A stretch of 64,000 nucleotides of DNA from the NCBI RefSeq assembly GCF_014873145.1, contig NZ_JADBEK010000001.1:4960001-5024000 (forward strand), written 5' to 3'. This DNA comes from Nonomuraea angiospora. GTDB lineage: Bacteria > Actinomycetota > Actinomycetes > Streptosporangiales > Streptosporangiaceae. Positions 32,851 to 41,859 of the stretch are shown in pieces; position 1 is the first letter of the stretch; each line of letters begins with the position of its first letter. Below the pieces are notes generated by a model. It had not been told where the DNA came from and did not search any database. It saw only the letters and a list, made by a program, of their open reading frames with translations. The translations under genes and the position numbers were made by a program.

Positions 32851-34134
32851 TCAGGCTGACTTTTCCCGCGGCGTGCGCTGCTGCTTGGCGGCAAGCTGGT
32901 CGCGGGGTACGAGCGTCGGGATGGCGTGTTCGAGCACGGACTCGCGGGTGATGACGACGCGGGCCACGTCTTGGCGCGACGGCACTTCGTACATCACCGA
33001 CTGGAGCACTTCCTCCAGGATCGCGCGCAGCCCGCGGGCGCCGGTGCCGCGCAGGATGGCCTGGTCGGCGATGGCCTCGAGGGCGCCGTCGGTGAACTCC
33101 AGCTCCACCCCGTCGAGCTCGAGCAGCTTGCGGTACTGCTTGACCAGCGCGTTGCGCGGCTCGGTGAGGATCTGGATGAGCGCCTCGCGGTCGAGGTTGT
33201 GCACCGAGGTGATGACCGGCAGCCGCCCGACGAACTCGGGGATCATGCCGAACTTCAGCAGGTCCTCGGGCATCACGTCGCCGAAGATGTCGGCCGTGTC
33301 GACCTCTTCCTTCGACCGGATGATCGCGTTGAAGCCGATGCCCTTCTTGCCGATGCGCGACTCGATGATCTTCTCCAGACCGGCGAACGCGCCACCACAG
33401 ATGAACAGCACGTTGGTGGTGTCGATCTGGATGAACTCCTGGTGCGGGTGCTTGCGGCCGCCCTGCGGGGGCACGCTGGCCGTGGTGCCCTCCAGGATCT
33501 TCAGCAGCGCCTGCTGCACACCCTCACCGGAGACGTCGCGCGTGATCGACGGGTTTTCGCTCTTACGAGCGATCTTGTCGACCTCGTCGATGTAGATGAT
33601 GCCGGTCTCGGCCTTCTTGACGTCGTAGTCGGCGGCCTGGATGAGCTTGAGGAGGATGTTCTCGACATCCTCACCGACATATCCCGCCTCGGTCAGCGCG
33701 GTGGCGTCGGCGATGGCGAACGGCACGTTGAGCATCTTCGCCAGGGTCTGCGCCAGCAGCGTCTTGCCCGAACCGGTGGGCCCGAGCAGCAGGATGTTGC
33801 TCTTGGCCAGCTCGAGGCCGTCGTCTCTGCCCCGGTCTCCCGACTGCACCCGCTTGTAGTGGTTGTAGACCGCCACCGAGAGGGCCTTCTTCGCCTTGTC
33901 CTGACCGATGACGTAGGCGTCGAGGAACTCGTAGATCTCCCTCGGCTTGGGCAGGTTGTCCCACTTGAGCTCGGAGGACTCCGAGAGCTCCTCCTCGATG
34001 ATCTCGTTGCAGAGATCAATGCACTCATCGCAGATGTAGACGCCTGGACCGGCAATGAGCTTCTTGACTTGCTTCTGGCTCTTTCCACAGAAAGAGCACT
34101 TCAGCAGGTCTCCCCCGTCGCCGATGCGTGCCAC
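32851..34134 (-). CDS. clpX: ClpX unfoldase, ATPase subunit of ClpXP
   Basis: 427 aa. The N-terminal C4 zinc domain (CSFCGKS...[10 protein letters not shown]) selects substrates and adaptors. The AAA+ core has Walker A GPTGSGKT (about 117), Walker [10 protein letters not shown], an IGF-like loop for ClpP docking and sensor motifs. It unfolds proteins for ClpP1P2 encoded just upstream. A 186-bp gap to clpP2 likely carries its own promoter. Confidence 0.98.
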   Translation of the reverse strand: MARIGDGGDLLKCSFCGKSQKQVKKLIAGPGVYICDECIDLCNEIIEEELSESSELKWDNLPKPREIYEFLDAYVIGQDKAKKALSVAVYNHYKRVQSGDRGRDDGLELAKSNILLLGPTGSGKTLLAQTLAKMLNVPFAIADATALTEAGYVGEDVENILLKLIQAADYDVKKAETGIIYIDEVDKIARKSENPSITRDVSGEGVQQALLKILEGTTASVPPQGGRKHPHQEFIQIDTTNVLFICGGAFAGLEKIIESRIGKKGIGFNAIIRSKEEVDTADIFGDVMPEDLLKFGMIPEFVGRLPVITSVHNLDREALIQILTEPRNALVKQYRKLLELDGVELEFTDGALEAIADQAILRGTGARGLRAILEEVLQSVMYEVPSRQDVARVVITRESVLEHAIPTLVPRDQLAAKQQRTPREKSA

Positions 34135-34320
34135 CCCAGATACTCCTTTGCGTGGGACCGCCCTGCTCCTGCGAGAGCAGTGTCTCCGGACATCCTCCGG
34201 ACTTGGCCGAACCGCTCAGGTTTCGACGTTACCGTCTTCTGGGCCCTCAGTGAGCCCCCTAGCGGCGAGTCGCACCGGAACGTGCCCTATTGGGCAGCGC
34301 CCCGGTGCGTCACGTCTCGT

Positions 34321-34944
34321 CTAGGAAGCCACGGCCTGAGCGCGCTTCTTCCTGGACGGGATGATGTCATCGATCAGACCATACGCCTTTGCCTCGTCCG
34401 CGTTGAGAATTTTGTCGCGTTCGATGTCCTTGCGGACTTGGGCGGCGGTCTTCCCGGAGTGCCTTGCCACGATGTCCTCGAGGAGGTTTCGCATGCGAAG
34501 GATCTCGCGGGCCTGGATCTCGATGTCACTGCCCTGGCCGCCACCCTCGGTGGACGGCTGGTGGATCAGCACCCGGGCGTTGGGCAGCGCGAAGCGCTTG
34601 CCCGGGGTGCCGCCGGCCAGCAGCACGGCCGCGGCCGAGGCTGCCTGGCCCAGGCAGACGGTCTGGATCTCCGGCCGGACGAACTGCATCGTGTCGTAGA
34701 TCGCCGTCATGGCGGTGAAGGAGCCACCCGGCGAGTTGATGTAGATGCTGATGTCACGGTCGGGGTCGAGCGATTCCAGCGTCAGCAGCTGGGCCATCAC
34801 GTCGTTGGCCGACGCGTCGTCGATCTGCACTCCGAGGAAGATGATGCGGTCCTCGAAGAGCTTGTTGTACGGGTTCATCTCCTTCACGCCATATGACGTG
34901 CGCTCGACGAAGGAGGGGAGAACGTAGCGGCTCTGGATGTTCAC
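34321..34944 (-). CDS. clpP2: ClpP2 protease subunit
   Basis: 207 aa. The catalytic serine lies in [14 protein letters not shown], histidine in ARVLIHQPS and the aspartate in the following segment ([16 protein letters not shown]). It begins [19 protein letters not shown], the usual ClpP2 start in actinobacteria. It forms a mixed tetradecamer with ClpP1, encoded 14 bp upstream. Confidence 0.97.
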   Translation of the reverse strand: MNIQSRYVLPSFVERTSYGVKEMNPYNKLFEDRIIFLGVQIDDASANDVMAQLLTLESLDPDRDISIYINSPGGSFTAMTAIYDTMQFVRPEIQTVCLGQAASAAAVLLAGGTPGKRFALPNARVLIHQPSTEGGGQGSDIEIQAREILRMRNLLEDIVARHSGKTAAQVRKDIERDKILNADEAKAYGLIDDIIPSRKKRAQAVAS

Positions 34945-34958
34945 TTCTCTGCTCCCCC

Positions 34959-35591
34959 TTAGGAGACCGGGCCCTGTGAGGGCACCTGCCGCGCGCTGCG
35001 GACCACGTGGTCGATGAAGCCGTAGTCCTTGGCTTCCTCGGCCGTGAACCAGCGGTCGCGGTCGGAATCGGCCTCGATCTGCTCCAGCGGCTGGCCCGTG
35101 TGGTGGGCGATCCGCTCGGCCAGTGTCTTCTTCACGTAGAGCATCTGCTCGGCCTGGATGGCGATGTCGGCCGCGGTGCCGCCGATGCCTCCGGACGGCT
35201 GGTGCATCATGACCCGGGCGTGGGGCAGGCCATATCGCTTGCCCTTGGTGCCCGCGGTGAGCAGGAACTGCCCCATCGAAGCGGCCATGCCCATCACAAC
35301 CGTGGAAACGTCGTTCGGTACGTATTCCATCATGTCGTAGATGGCCATGCCAGCGCTCACCGAGCCACCCGGTGAGTTGATGTAGAGCGTGATGTCACGA
35401 TCGGGGTCGTCGGCCGCGAGCAGCAGGAGTTCGGCGCAGATGCGGTTGGCGATCTCATCGTTGACTTCCTGCCCGAGCACGATGATGCGCTCCCGGAGCA
35501 GGCGCTGGTAAAGCTGGTCCTCAAGCCGGAAGGACGAGCCGTTCTCACGGCCTCGCGACTCAGGCTGATAGAAGGTCGGCGGGCTGGTCAC
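34959..35591 (-). CDS. clpP1: ClpP1 protease subunit
   Basis: GTG 35591 with GGAAGGTGAC just upstream gives 210 aa ([17 protein letters not shown]). The serine is in [12 protein letters not shown], histidine in [11 protein letters not shown] and aspartate in [19 protein letters not shown]. First gene of the clpP1-clpP2 operon. A ClgR-type box lies about 90 bp upstream, so transcription is likely under ClgR control. Confidence 0.96.
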   Translation of the reverse strand: MTSPPTFYQPESRGRENGSSFRLEDQLYQRLLRERIIVLGQEVNDEIANRICAELLLLAADDPDRDITLYINSPGGSVSAGMAIYDMMEYVPNDVSTVVMGMAASMGQFLLTAGTKGKRYGLPHARVMMHQPSGGIGGTAADIAIQAEQMLYVKKTLAERIAHHTGQPLEQIEADSDRDRWFTAEEAKDYGFIDHVVRSARQVPSQGPVS

Positions 35592-35679
35592 AGCGTCACC
35601 TTCCGATGCGTCGTAATCGATTGGCTTTGCTTGTGACCTTAACGCGCGTCGCGCACAGCTCATGCCCGGTCCCCGTACT

Positions 35680-35693
35680 GTTCGCTGACGGCG
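35680..35693 (+). promoter_or_regulatory. putative ClgR box upstream of clpP1
   Basis: gttcgc-tgacg-gcg matches the actinobacterial ClgR operator pattern GTTCGC-N5-GCG exactly. It lies 88-101 bp upstream of the clpP1 GTG. ClgR activates clp genes in Streptomyces and relatives; no clgR gene is in this window. Confidence 0.6.
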
Positions 35694-35859
35694 CAGGTTC
35701 ATCGGGCCCTCCTGCGGCGTGGCTCCCTGAAGTGCCGCGCACGGCCTGCTGGACCCCGGACCGGCACCCTGAGGCCACTCGGAGCCCTTCGGGCGCCCAC
35801 GAGCCTTCTGAGGGCCTCACACGGCCTGCACGCCTTCTTCCGGAGCGTCCCCGGAAAGG

Positions 35860-35895
35860 CCGAAGCCCCCGGACCGGACGGTTCGGGGGCTTCGG
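35860..35895 (-). terminator. trigger factor terminator
   Basis: A perfect 11-bp stem (ccgaagccccc / gggggcttcgg) with a 14-nt loop lies about 18 bp after the tig stop. The T-rich stretch after it is short (CCTTTCC). Confidence 0.75.
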
Positions 35896-35912
35896 AAAGA
35901 GCTTGAGGGCGG

Positions 35913-37304
35913 TCAGGCCTCGGACTTCTCCCCGGCGGGCTCGTCCTCGGCGGCGGCCTCTTCCTCCACGACCTCCTGGCCGTTGACCTCGGCGTAGATG
36001 GCCTTGAGGTCCACCTCGTTGCCGTCGGTGTCGACGACCTTGGCGGCGTCGCCGAGGACCGACTTGGCCTTGTCGCGCACGATCTCGACCATGGCCAGCG
36101 TGAGCTGGTCGTTGTCGGCGAGGTGCTTGGCCAGCTCGTTGGGCTGCACGCCCATCTCCATGGCGCGGCGCACGACGAAGTTGGTCAGCTCCTGCTCGGA
36201 GACGCCCAGCTCCTCGGCCTTGACGATCTTGTCGAGCACGAAGCCGACCTTGATCGCACGGGCGGAGTTGGTCTCGAACTCGGCGAAGCGCTCCTCCTCC
36301 GTCGTCTGGTAGAGACGGAAGAAGGCGTCGCGGCTCAGACCGCTCTCGGCCACCTGGTGGTTGAGGTTGTGCTTGCGGGCGTCGACCTCGGCCTTGAGCG
36401 CGCTGTCGGGCAGCGGGATGTCGATCTGCTCCAGCAGCGTGTCGAGGGCCTTCTCGCGGGCCTGGACGACCTGGTCGATCAGCTTGTTGCGGCGGGCCTG
36501 CTCGCGGATGCTGGTCTTGAGCTCGTCGAGCGTGTCGAACTCGCTGGCGAGCTGGGCGAACTCGTCGTCGAGCTCGGGCAGGACCTTCTCCTTGACCGAC
36601 TTGACGGTGATGATCACGTCGGCCTCGTCGCCGGCGTTCTCGCCGCCGACGAGCTCGGTCTTGAAGCTCTTCTCCTCGCCCGCGGACATGCCCTCGAGCG
36701 CGGCGTCGAGGCCCTGGAGCACGGAGCCGGCGCCGACCTCGTAGGAGACCTCGCTGGCCTGCTGCTCCTCGATGTTGGCGCCGTCGATCTCGGCGCGCAG
36801 GTCCATGACGACGAAGTCGCCGTTGGCGGCCGCGCGCTCGACGCCGGTCAGCGTCGCGAAACGCTGGCGCAGGGCGTTGAGCTGGGCGTCGACGTCCTCG
36901 TCGGAGACCTCGGCGGAGTCGACCGTGACCTCGAGGCCCTGGTAGTCGGGAACCTCGAAGTTGGGCCGGATGTCGACCTCGGCGGTGAACTCGATCTGCT
37001 CGCCGTCCTCGATCTTGGTGACCTCGATGTCGGGCTGCGCGACCGGGAACACGTCGACCTCGTCGACGGCCTTGCCGTACAGCTTGGGCACCGCGTCGTT
37101 GAGGGTCTCCTCCAGCACTACCGCCCGGCCGAAGCGCTGCTCGATGATGCGGGCCGGAACCTTGCCAGGCCGGAACCCGGGGACGCGCACCTGCTGCGCG
37201 ACCTTCTTGTACGCCGCATCCATGCTCGGGCGCAGCTCGTCGAACGGCACCTCGACAGTGAGCTTGACCCGGGTCGGGCTGAGCTCCTCGACAGCGGTCT
37301 TCAC
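35913..37304 (-). CDS. tig: trigger factor chaperone
   Basis: 463 aa, normal length. The N-terminal ribosome-binding domain has the signature GFRPGKVPARII (about 43-54), followed by an FKBP-type prolyl isomerase domain (about 155-245), helical arms and an acidic Glu/Ala tail (EEEAAAEDEPAGEK). It binds nascent chains at the ribosome exit. Upstream of clpP1-clpP2-clpX, as in most bacteria. Confidence 0.97.
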   Translation of the reverse strand: MKTAVEELSPTRVKLTVEVPFDELRPSMDAAYKKVAQQVRVPGFRPGKVPARIIEQRFGRAVVLEETLNDAVPKLYGKAVDEVDVFPVAQPDIEVTKIEDGEQIEFTAEVDIRPNFEVPDYQGLEVTVDSAEVSDEDVDAQLNALRQRFATLTGVERAAANGDFVVMDLRAEIDGANIEEQQASEVSYEVGAGSVLQGLDAALEGMSAGEEKSFKTELVGGENAGDEADVIITVKSVKEKVLPELDDEFAQLASEFDTLDELKTSIREQARRNKLIDQVVQAREKALDTLLEQIDIPLPDSALKAEVDARKHNLNHQVAESGLSRDAFFRLYQTTEEERFAEFETNSARAIKVGFVLDKIVKAEELGVSEQELTNFVVRRAMEMGVQPNELAKHLADNDQLTLAMVEIVRDKAKSVLGDAAKVVDTDGNEVDLKAIYAEVNGQEVVEEEAAAEDEPAGEKSEA

Positions 37305-37504
37305 GGAATGGTCTCCTTGATCAAGCTACGAGTGATCGCGGGCGCGTCCATCGGTTACGGCACACGCGCCGCGCCCACATGTGCGGTGTTGGGCATGCTC
37401 CGCTACGGCGGGATCCAACGCCGATGGCCAGTCTAGGGCAGATGCGTACCCAACAACGACGTCCGCGCCGTCACAAGTCGCCCGCGATCATCCGTAACCG
37501 TCCG

Positions 37505-38371
37505 TCAGAACTCGTCCGCGATCGTCCGCAACAGCTCGACCGTCTCGTCCGGGGTGGTGCTCACGGCGCAGAGCCGCTCCATCACCTCGGTGTATCGGTC
37601 CACGTCCTCACGCTTGTCGAGGTAGAGCGCGCTGGCCAACTGCTCGACGTACACGACGTCGGGCAGATCGGTGTCGGGGAAGCGCAGGACGCTGAACGCC
37701 CCGCCTTCCGCGCTGTGCCCGCCGAAACTGAACGGCATGATCTGGATCGTGATCTTGGGCTGGCGCATCAGGTCGATGAGGTGCTCGATCTGGGCCCGCA
37801 TCACCTCGACGCCGCCGATGGGGCGTCGTAGGGCGGCCTCGTCGATCACGGCCCAGAACACCGGCCCGTCCTGCCTGTCGAACATCCTCTGGCGCTCCAG
37901 CCGGAGATCCACTCTTCTGGAGATCTCCTCGGCCCCGATTCCCGCCGATCCGGCGGTCACGACGGCCCTTGCGTACTCCTTGGTCTGCAGCAGTCCTGGC
38001 ACGAACTGGACTTCGTAGGTCCTGATCCTGGCGGCGGCCTCTTCAAGGCCGACGTACGCCTGGAACCACGTGGGCAGGACATCGTTGAACCGGTGCCACC
38101 AACCAGGCTCGTTGGCGGTGGCGACCAGGTCGAGTACGGCGGAGCGGGCCTGCTTGTCGACGACCCCGTAGAGGGTCAGCAGGTCCGCCACGTCCCGTTC
38201 TTTGAACCCCACCCGGCCCAGCTCCATGCGGCTGATCTTGGATTCGGAGCCACGGATGAGGTGGCCCGCCTCCTCGCGGGTGACGTTCTTCGCTTCCCTG
38301 AGCTTGCGCAGCTGGGAGCCCAGGAGGATGCGCAGCGCCGTCGGTCCGGAACCCGGCTGGTTCTGCGTCAC
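37505..38371 (-). CDS. XRE-type regulator with DUF5753 domain
   Basis: GTG at 38371 with GGAGG upstream gives 288 aa. HTH_31-type helix-turn-helix at about 12-67 (LRKLREAKNVTREEAG...SKISRMELGR), then the DUF5753 domain (WFQAYVGLEEAAARIRTYE...VPGLLQTKEYARA) to about 275. Such proteins are abundant in Streptomyces-like actinobacteria, often beside small anti-sigma-like HATPases, in developmental or antibiotic control. Its partner is divergent at 38605. A strong dyad lies in the shared intergenic region. Confidence 0.92.
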   Translation of the reverse strand: MTQNQPGSGPTALRILLGSQLRKLREAKNVTREEAGHLIRGSESKISRMELGRVGFKERDVADLLTLYGVVDKQARSAVLDLVATANEPGWWHRFNDVLPTWFQAYVGLEEAAARIRTYEVQFVPGLLQTKEYARAVVTAGSAGIGAEEISRRVDLRLERQRMFDRQDGPVFWAVIDEAALRRPIGGVEVMRAQIEHLIDLMRQPKITIQIMPFSFGGHSAEGGAFSVLRFPDTDLPDVVYVEQLASALYLDKREDVDRYTEVMERLCAVSTTPDETVELLRTIADEF

Positions 38372-38544
38372 TTTGCCTCCTATCAAGGTCCGCACACACA
38401 GTGACACCACATTGCCGGGTATGACAAGGTCTCAACCTCGTGTCCGATTAGCAGAGTTATGCCCCAAAACGCCGCTTGCTACTGCACAATGCAAGTGCAC
38501 GTGCATTTGGGTCTTGCAGGTGCAGCGATCGTGACCCATGATGG

Positions 38545-38576
38545 CTTAGTGCATATTGGGCCAAACATGCACTAAG
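38545..38576. promoter_or_regulatory. perfect 10-bp inverted repeat between regulator and HATPase gene
   Basis: cttagtgcat and atgcactaag are perfect inverted copies around the 12-nt centre attgggccaaac, itself nearly palindromic. It lies 29 bp upstream of the HATPase start. Further TGCA-centred motifs lie at about 38485-38525 (gtgcacgtgcat, ttgcaggtgcag). Likely the operator of the divergent DUF5753 regulator. Confidence 0.55.
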
Positions 38577-38604
38577 TCGGGCTGAACGGGGAGGTATCGG
38601 CAGC

Positions 38605-39081
38605 ATGGTGGAGGATCCTCTGGCCACTGCCGATGCGTTGCAAATCACCCGCGAAGTGGGCTTCGACCATCTGCTCATGGGTGGCAAGCCGTACACGACC
38701 TCGTGCCCGTTGCCCTTCCAGGCCGACTCCGTGAAGACGGCCAGGGACGTGACCCGCTCGACCCTGAAGGGCTGGGGCCTGCACGAACTCAGCGACGACG
38801 CCGCGCTGGTGGTCTCGGAGCTGGTGACCAACGCGGTGCGGTACGCGATGTACGCGGCGGGCCGGCGCGAGATCGAGCTCTTGCTGATGCGCGTACAGCC
38901 GCACGTGCTGCTGGCCGTGGCCGACCCCAGCGACGAGGTGCCGCGCCCCAAGGAGCCGGATTTCATCTCGGAGAACGGGCGCGGCCTCTACATCGTCGAG
39001 ACCTACAGCCAGTGCTGGGGCTGGGACCCGCTGGCCCGCGGCGGCAAGGCCGTGTGGGCGTTGTTCCGCACCGAGCCCTGA
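38605..39081 (+). CDS. anti-sigma-like ATP-binding protein (HATPase_c)
   Basis: 158 aa. GHKL ATPase motifs: N box ELVTNAVRYA, G1-like AVADPSD and G2 ENGRGLYIV. It lacks a histidine-phosphorylation or sensor domain, so it is of the RsbW/SpoIIAB-like type frequent in actinomycetes, thought to act on regulators or sigma factors. GTG/ATG region preceded by GGGGAGG. Divergent from the DUF5753 regulator, a recurring pair. Confidence 0.9.
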   Translation: MVEDPLATADALQITREVGFDHLLMGGKPYTTSCPLPFQADSVKTARDVTRSTLKGWGLHELSDDAALVVSELVTNAVRYAMYAAGRREIELLLMRVQPHVLLAVADPSDEVPRPKEPDFISENGRGLYIVETYSQCWGWDPLARGGKAVWALFRTEP

Positions 39082-39090
39082 TCGGTCCCG

Positions 39091-39591
39091 TTACTCTCCG
39101 GTCACCCCGTCGATGCGCTCGCGCAGCAGGTCCGCGTGACCGTTGTGCCGCGCGTACTCCTCGATCATGTGGATGAGGATCCAGCGATGGGTGCAGTCCT
39201 GCCCCCTGTGGTCGCCGACGGCGTCCAGCGGCTTGGCGTCCGAGATGGCGCGGGCGCGCTCGACCTCCTCTTCCCACGTGGCGAAGGCCTCCTTGACGGA
39301 GGCGGTGTCCACTTCCTTGAAGTCGGCGTCGTTGTCGCGGTCCTTGTCCCAGAGCTTGGGCAGGTCCTCGCCGTTGAGCACGCGGCGGAACCAGGAGCGT
39401 TCGACGTGCGCCATGTGCCGGACCAGGCCGAGCAGGGACAGGGTCGAGGGTGCGGCGGAGCGCAGGCGCAGCTGGTCGTCCGACAGGCCCGCGCACTTGA
39501 CGGCGAGGGTGCCGCGGTGCCATTCGAGCCAGTTGTTCAGCGTGGTCCGCTCGTCGCCCGTGCGAGGGGGCGGGATCCGGGTGTCAGTCAT
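39091..39591 (-). CDS. DinB / DUF664 family protein
   Basis: ATG 39591 gives 166 aa. Four-helix DinB-like fold with histidines placed for metal binding: LVRHMAHVERSW and HMIEEYARHNGHAD. DinB relatives in actinobacteria include mycothiol-dependent transferases and maleylpyruvate isomerase-like enzymes; the substrate here is unknown. It lies 20 bp downstream of the riboswitch-controlled peptidase gene and may be co-transcribed. Confidence 0.88.
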   Translation of the reverse strand: MTDTRIPPPRTGDERTTLNNWLEWHRGTLAVKCAGLSDDQLRLRSAAPSTLSLLGLVRHMAHVERSWFRRVLNGEDLPKLWDKDRDNDADFKEVDTASVKEAFATWEEEVERARAISDAKPLDAVGDHRGQDCTHRWILIHMIEEYARHNGHADLLRERIDGVTGE

Positions 39592-39611
39592 GAGGTCCGA
39601 CCTTACCCAGC

Positions 39612-40574
39612 TCAGTACATCGAGATGTGAACGTGGTCGTAGTGGTTCTCGGTGACGCTGCCGCGGTCCGACATGGCCCGCCAGCCCGAGCCCGTGTTGA
39701 TGCGCTGCTTCCAGATCACGTACTTGACGCCGAGCTTGCCCTTGTTCTTGAGCGCCCAGTCCGCGATGCGGTCGCCCAGGGCGTTGTTGATGGCCGCGGG
39801 CATCGTGCCGCCCGTGCTCATCATGAAGTCGCAGGCCCGCCCCAGGGGGTGCTCGCCGCTGGAGCCCGAGCGGAAGCACCCCACCGTGTACGGCAGCTTG
39901 AAGTTCTTGGCCAGCTCCGCCTTCATCAGCCGCGTGCGGGCCGTGATGTTGTCCGAGCCCGAGGGCAGCTCGGGCGCCCAGCTCCCGTCGGACTTGCGGC
40001 CCGGGCCGAGCGGCACGAGGTCCTGGAGCTTCTTCTTGATGTCGTCGATGACGTCCTCGGCCTCGGCGCGCTGTGCGGTCACCTCCTTGGCGTCCACGCC
40101 GATCTGGGTGGCCAGCGCGGCGGCCTCGTCGGAGGCCCTCTTCTTGTCGTCGCGGGCCCTGGCCACCCCCTGGACCATGGCCTGCTGCTCGGCCGTGAGC
40201 TGCTCGAGCAGGGCGGCGGCGCCGCCGTTCTGGGCCATCAGGATGGAGGGCAGCGACGGGTCGTGGCTCTGGTAGCGCATCCTGGCGAGGTCGCCGACCC
40301 GCCGCTCGGCGGTGTCCAGCGTCTTCTCCGCGACCGCCAGCCGCTCCTTGGCCGCTTTGGCGGCCTCCTGCGCCCTGGCCAGCTCGACGCGCTTGAGGTT
40401 GTACTTCTCGATGAGCTTGTCGATCTTGCTGTTGAGCTGCTTGAGCTGGGCGCGGAGCTCGGCCTCCGACGGCTTGGGAGCCGCCGAGGCCGCGGTCGCC
40501 GGCAGGAGCGCGACGGCGGCGGCGGTGACGAGGCCGATGGCAAGAGTCGCGGGGGACGGAGCCGCCACGTGCAT
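39612..40574 (-). CDS. secreted coiled-coil LAS-type cell-wall peptidase
   Basis: 320 aa. Signal peptide (about 1-32, ending ATAASAA), a long coiled coil (about 36-190) as in RipC/PcsB-like hydrolases, and a C-terminal domain (about 205-320) with GEHPLGRACDF and HYDHVHIS. The His/Asp...HxH pattern fits the LAS (lysostaphin, D-Ala-D-Ala carboxypeptidase, sonic hedgehog) zinc fold, as in ARB_07466-type domains. It likely trims peptidoglycan outside the cell. A c-di-AMP riboswitch precedes it. Start ATG with GAGAGGAAC. Confidence 0.85.
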   Translation of the reverse strand: MHVAAPSPATLAIGLVTAAAVALLPATAASAAPKPSEAELRAQLKQLNSKIDKLIEKYNLKRVELARAQEAAKAAKERLAVAEKTLDTAERRVGDLARMRYQSHDPSLPSILMAQNGGAAALLEQLTAEQQAMVQGVARARDDKKRASDEAAALATQIGVDAKEVTAQRAEAEDVIDDIKKKLQDLVPLGPGRKSDGSWAPELPSGSDNITARTRLMKAELAKNFKLPYTVGCFRSGSSGEHPLGRACDFMMSTGGTMPAAINNALGDRIADWALKNKGKLGVKYVIWKQRINTGSGWRAMSDRGSVTENHYDHVHISMY

Positions 40575-40587
40575 GTTCCTCTCCCTC

Positions 40588-40722
40588 TGCCGGCCGGGTT
40601 AGCTGACGGGTTCGGGCTGGGAGCTGCGTGCCCTACCACCGAAGTGGATTCACCCCAGGTGCGGGTGGGTCCCCGGCTCCCGGGCGACTCGCCCGGGATT
40701 AGGCGTGCGTCAGCTGTTACGG
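40588..40722 (-). ncRNA. ydaO/yuaA c-di-AMP riboswitch
   Basis: The minus-strand leader contains CCGGGGACCC, GGGGTGAATCC, GGTAGGGC..GCAGCTCCC and CCGAACCCGTCAGCTAACCCGG in the order typical of actinobacterial ydaO-yuaA leaders, ending about 14 nt before the start codon. These switches sense cyclic di-AMP and generally shut off cell-wall hydrolase genes when c-di-AMP is high. Boundaries are approximate. Confidence 0.82.
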
Positions 40723-40745
40723 CTGACACAAAAGGGATATTAGTG

Positions 40746-40794
40746 GTAGATCACGAGTCACGCGACCCCCATTAGAAATCTAATAGTGATCTAC
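40746..40794. repeat. inverted repeat across the galT stop
   Basis: gtagatcac (40746-40754) and gtgatctac (40786-40794) are perfect inverted copies with 31 bp between, enclosing a second short dyad attaga/tctaat. They straddle the galT stop codon. It could be a terminator-like structure ahead of the riboswitch, though without a T-run. Confidence 0.45.
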
Positions 40795-41859
40795 TTGTGA
40801 TCGAATCATCCGGGCGGCCTCCTCCGGCAGCACGTCGTTCACGAAGGCCCCCATCGCGGACTCCGACCCGGCGAGATACTTGAGCTTGCCCGGCGCCCGC
40901 CTGATGCTGAACAGCTCCAGGTGCAGGTAGCCGAGCTCGCGGTCCTGCCGCACGGGCGCCTGGTGCCAGGCCGAGATGTACGGCATCACCACGCCGAACA
41001 GGTCGTCGAAGGCCCGCAGCACCGAGGTGTAGAGAGGCGCGAACGCCGAGCGCTCCTCCTCCGTCAGCGCGGCCAGATCGGGCACCTGCCGGTGCGGGTA
41101 GATGTGCACCTCGTACGGCCACCGCGCCGCGGCCGGCACGAACGCCGTCCACAGCTCGTTGGCGGCCACCACGCGCGTCCCGGCGGCCCGCTCGGCGGCC
41201 AGCACGTCGGCGAACAGGTTGCCCTTCGAGTAACGCCTGGCGGCGGCGAGCTGGAGCCTGGTCCTGGGCGTGACGTACGGGTAGGCGTAGATCTGGCCGT
41301 GCGGGTGGGCCAGCGTGATGCCGATCTCCTCGCCCCGGTTCTCGAAGCAGAACACCTGCTCCACGCCCTCGATCCCGGACAGCTCGGCCGTCCGGTCGGC
41401 CCACGCCTCCATGACCAGCTCCACCTGGCCGTCGGAGAGCCTGGAGAACGACGACGAATGCTCAGAGGTGAAGCAGACCACCTCGCACCGCCCCACTCCC
41501 GGCCGGACCTCACTCAGGCCCCCCACATCTGTATAAGTCCCGAAATTTGTGGAGAAGGAGGGGAATCGGTTCTCGAACACCACCACGTCGTAGTCGTACG
41601 CCGGGATCTCCGACGAGCGCGTGTCCGACGACGGGCACAGCGGGCACTCGCTCGCCGAGCCGGTCGGCTGGAACGTGCGCGTCTGCCGGTGCCCCGCCAC
41701 CGCGATCCACTCCTCGGTCAGCGGGTCGTAACGCAGCTCGGAGGCCACCGGCCGGGGGTCGAGCACCCGCCGGTCGATCGCGCCGCGATCGGCGTCGTCC
41801 CGCCGATCGAAGTAGATCAGCTCACGGCCGTCGGCCAGGTGGGTGATGGTGCGCTTCAC
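40780..41859 (-). CDS. galT: galactose-1-phosphate uridylyltransferase
   Basis: 359 aa. Leloir-pathway enzyme exchanging UMP between UDP-glucose and galactose-1-phosphate. Active-site HPHGQIY (about 185) and zinc-type ECPLCPSS are present; length is normal. GTG start overlaps the deoR stop by 4 bp, so the regulator and enzyme are coupled. galK and galE are not adjacent, unlike many actinobacterial galTEK operons. Confidence 0.96.
   Translation of the reverse strand: MKRTITHLADGRELIYFDRRDDADRGAIDRRVLDPRPVASELRYDPLTEEWIAVAGHRQTRTFQPTGSASECPLCPSSDTRSSEIPAYDYDVVVFENRFPSFSTNFGTYTDVGGLSEVRPGVGRCEVVCFTSEHSSSFSRLSDGQVELVMEAWADRTAELSGIEGVEQVFCFENRGEEIGITLAHPHGQIYAYPYVTPRTRLQLAAARRYSKGNLFADVLAAERAAGTRVVAANELWTAFVPAAARWPYEVHIYPHRQVPDLAALTEEERSAFAPLYTSVLRAFDDLFGVVMPYISAWHQAPVRQDRELGYLHLELFSIRRAPGKLKYLAGSESAMGAFVNDVLPEEAARMIRSQVDHY

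Larger units (their letters stand above)
35592..35912. other. tig-clpP1 intergenic region, 320 bp
   Basis: It carries the tig terminator (35860-35895) and, nearer clpP1, a ClgR-type operator (35680-35693). No gene is supported. The small open frames here are Arg/Pro-rich noise. Confidence 0.7.
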
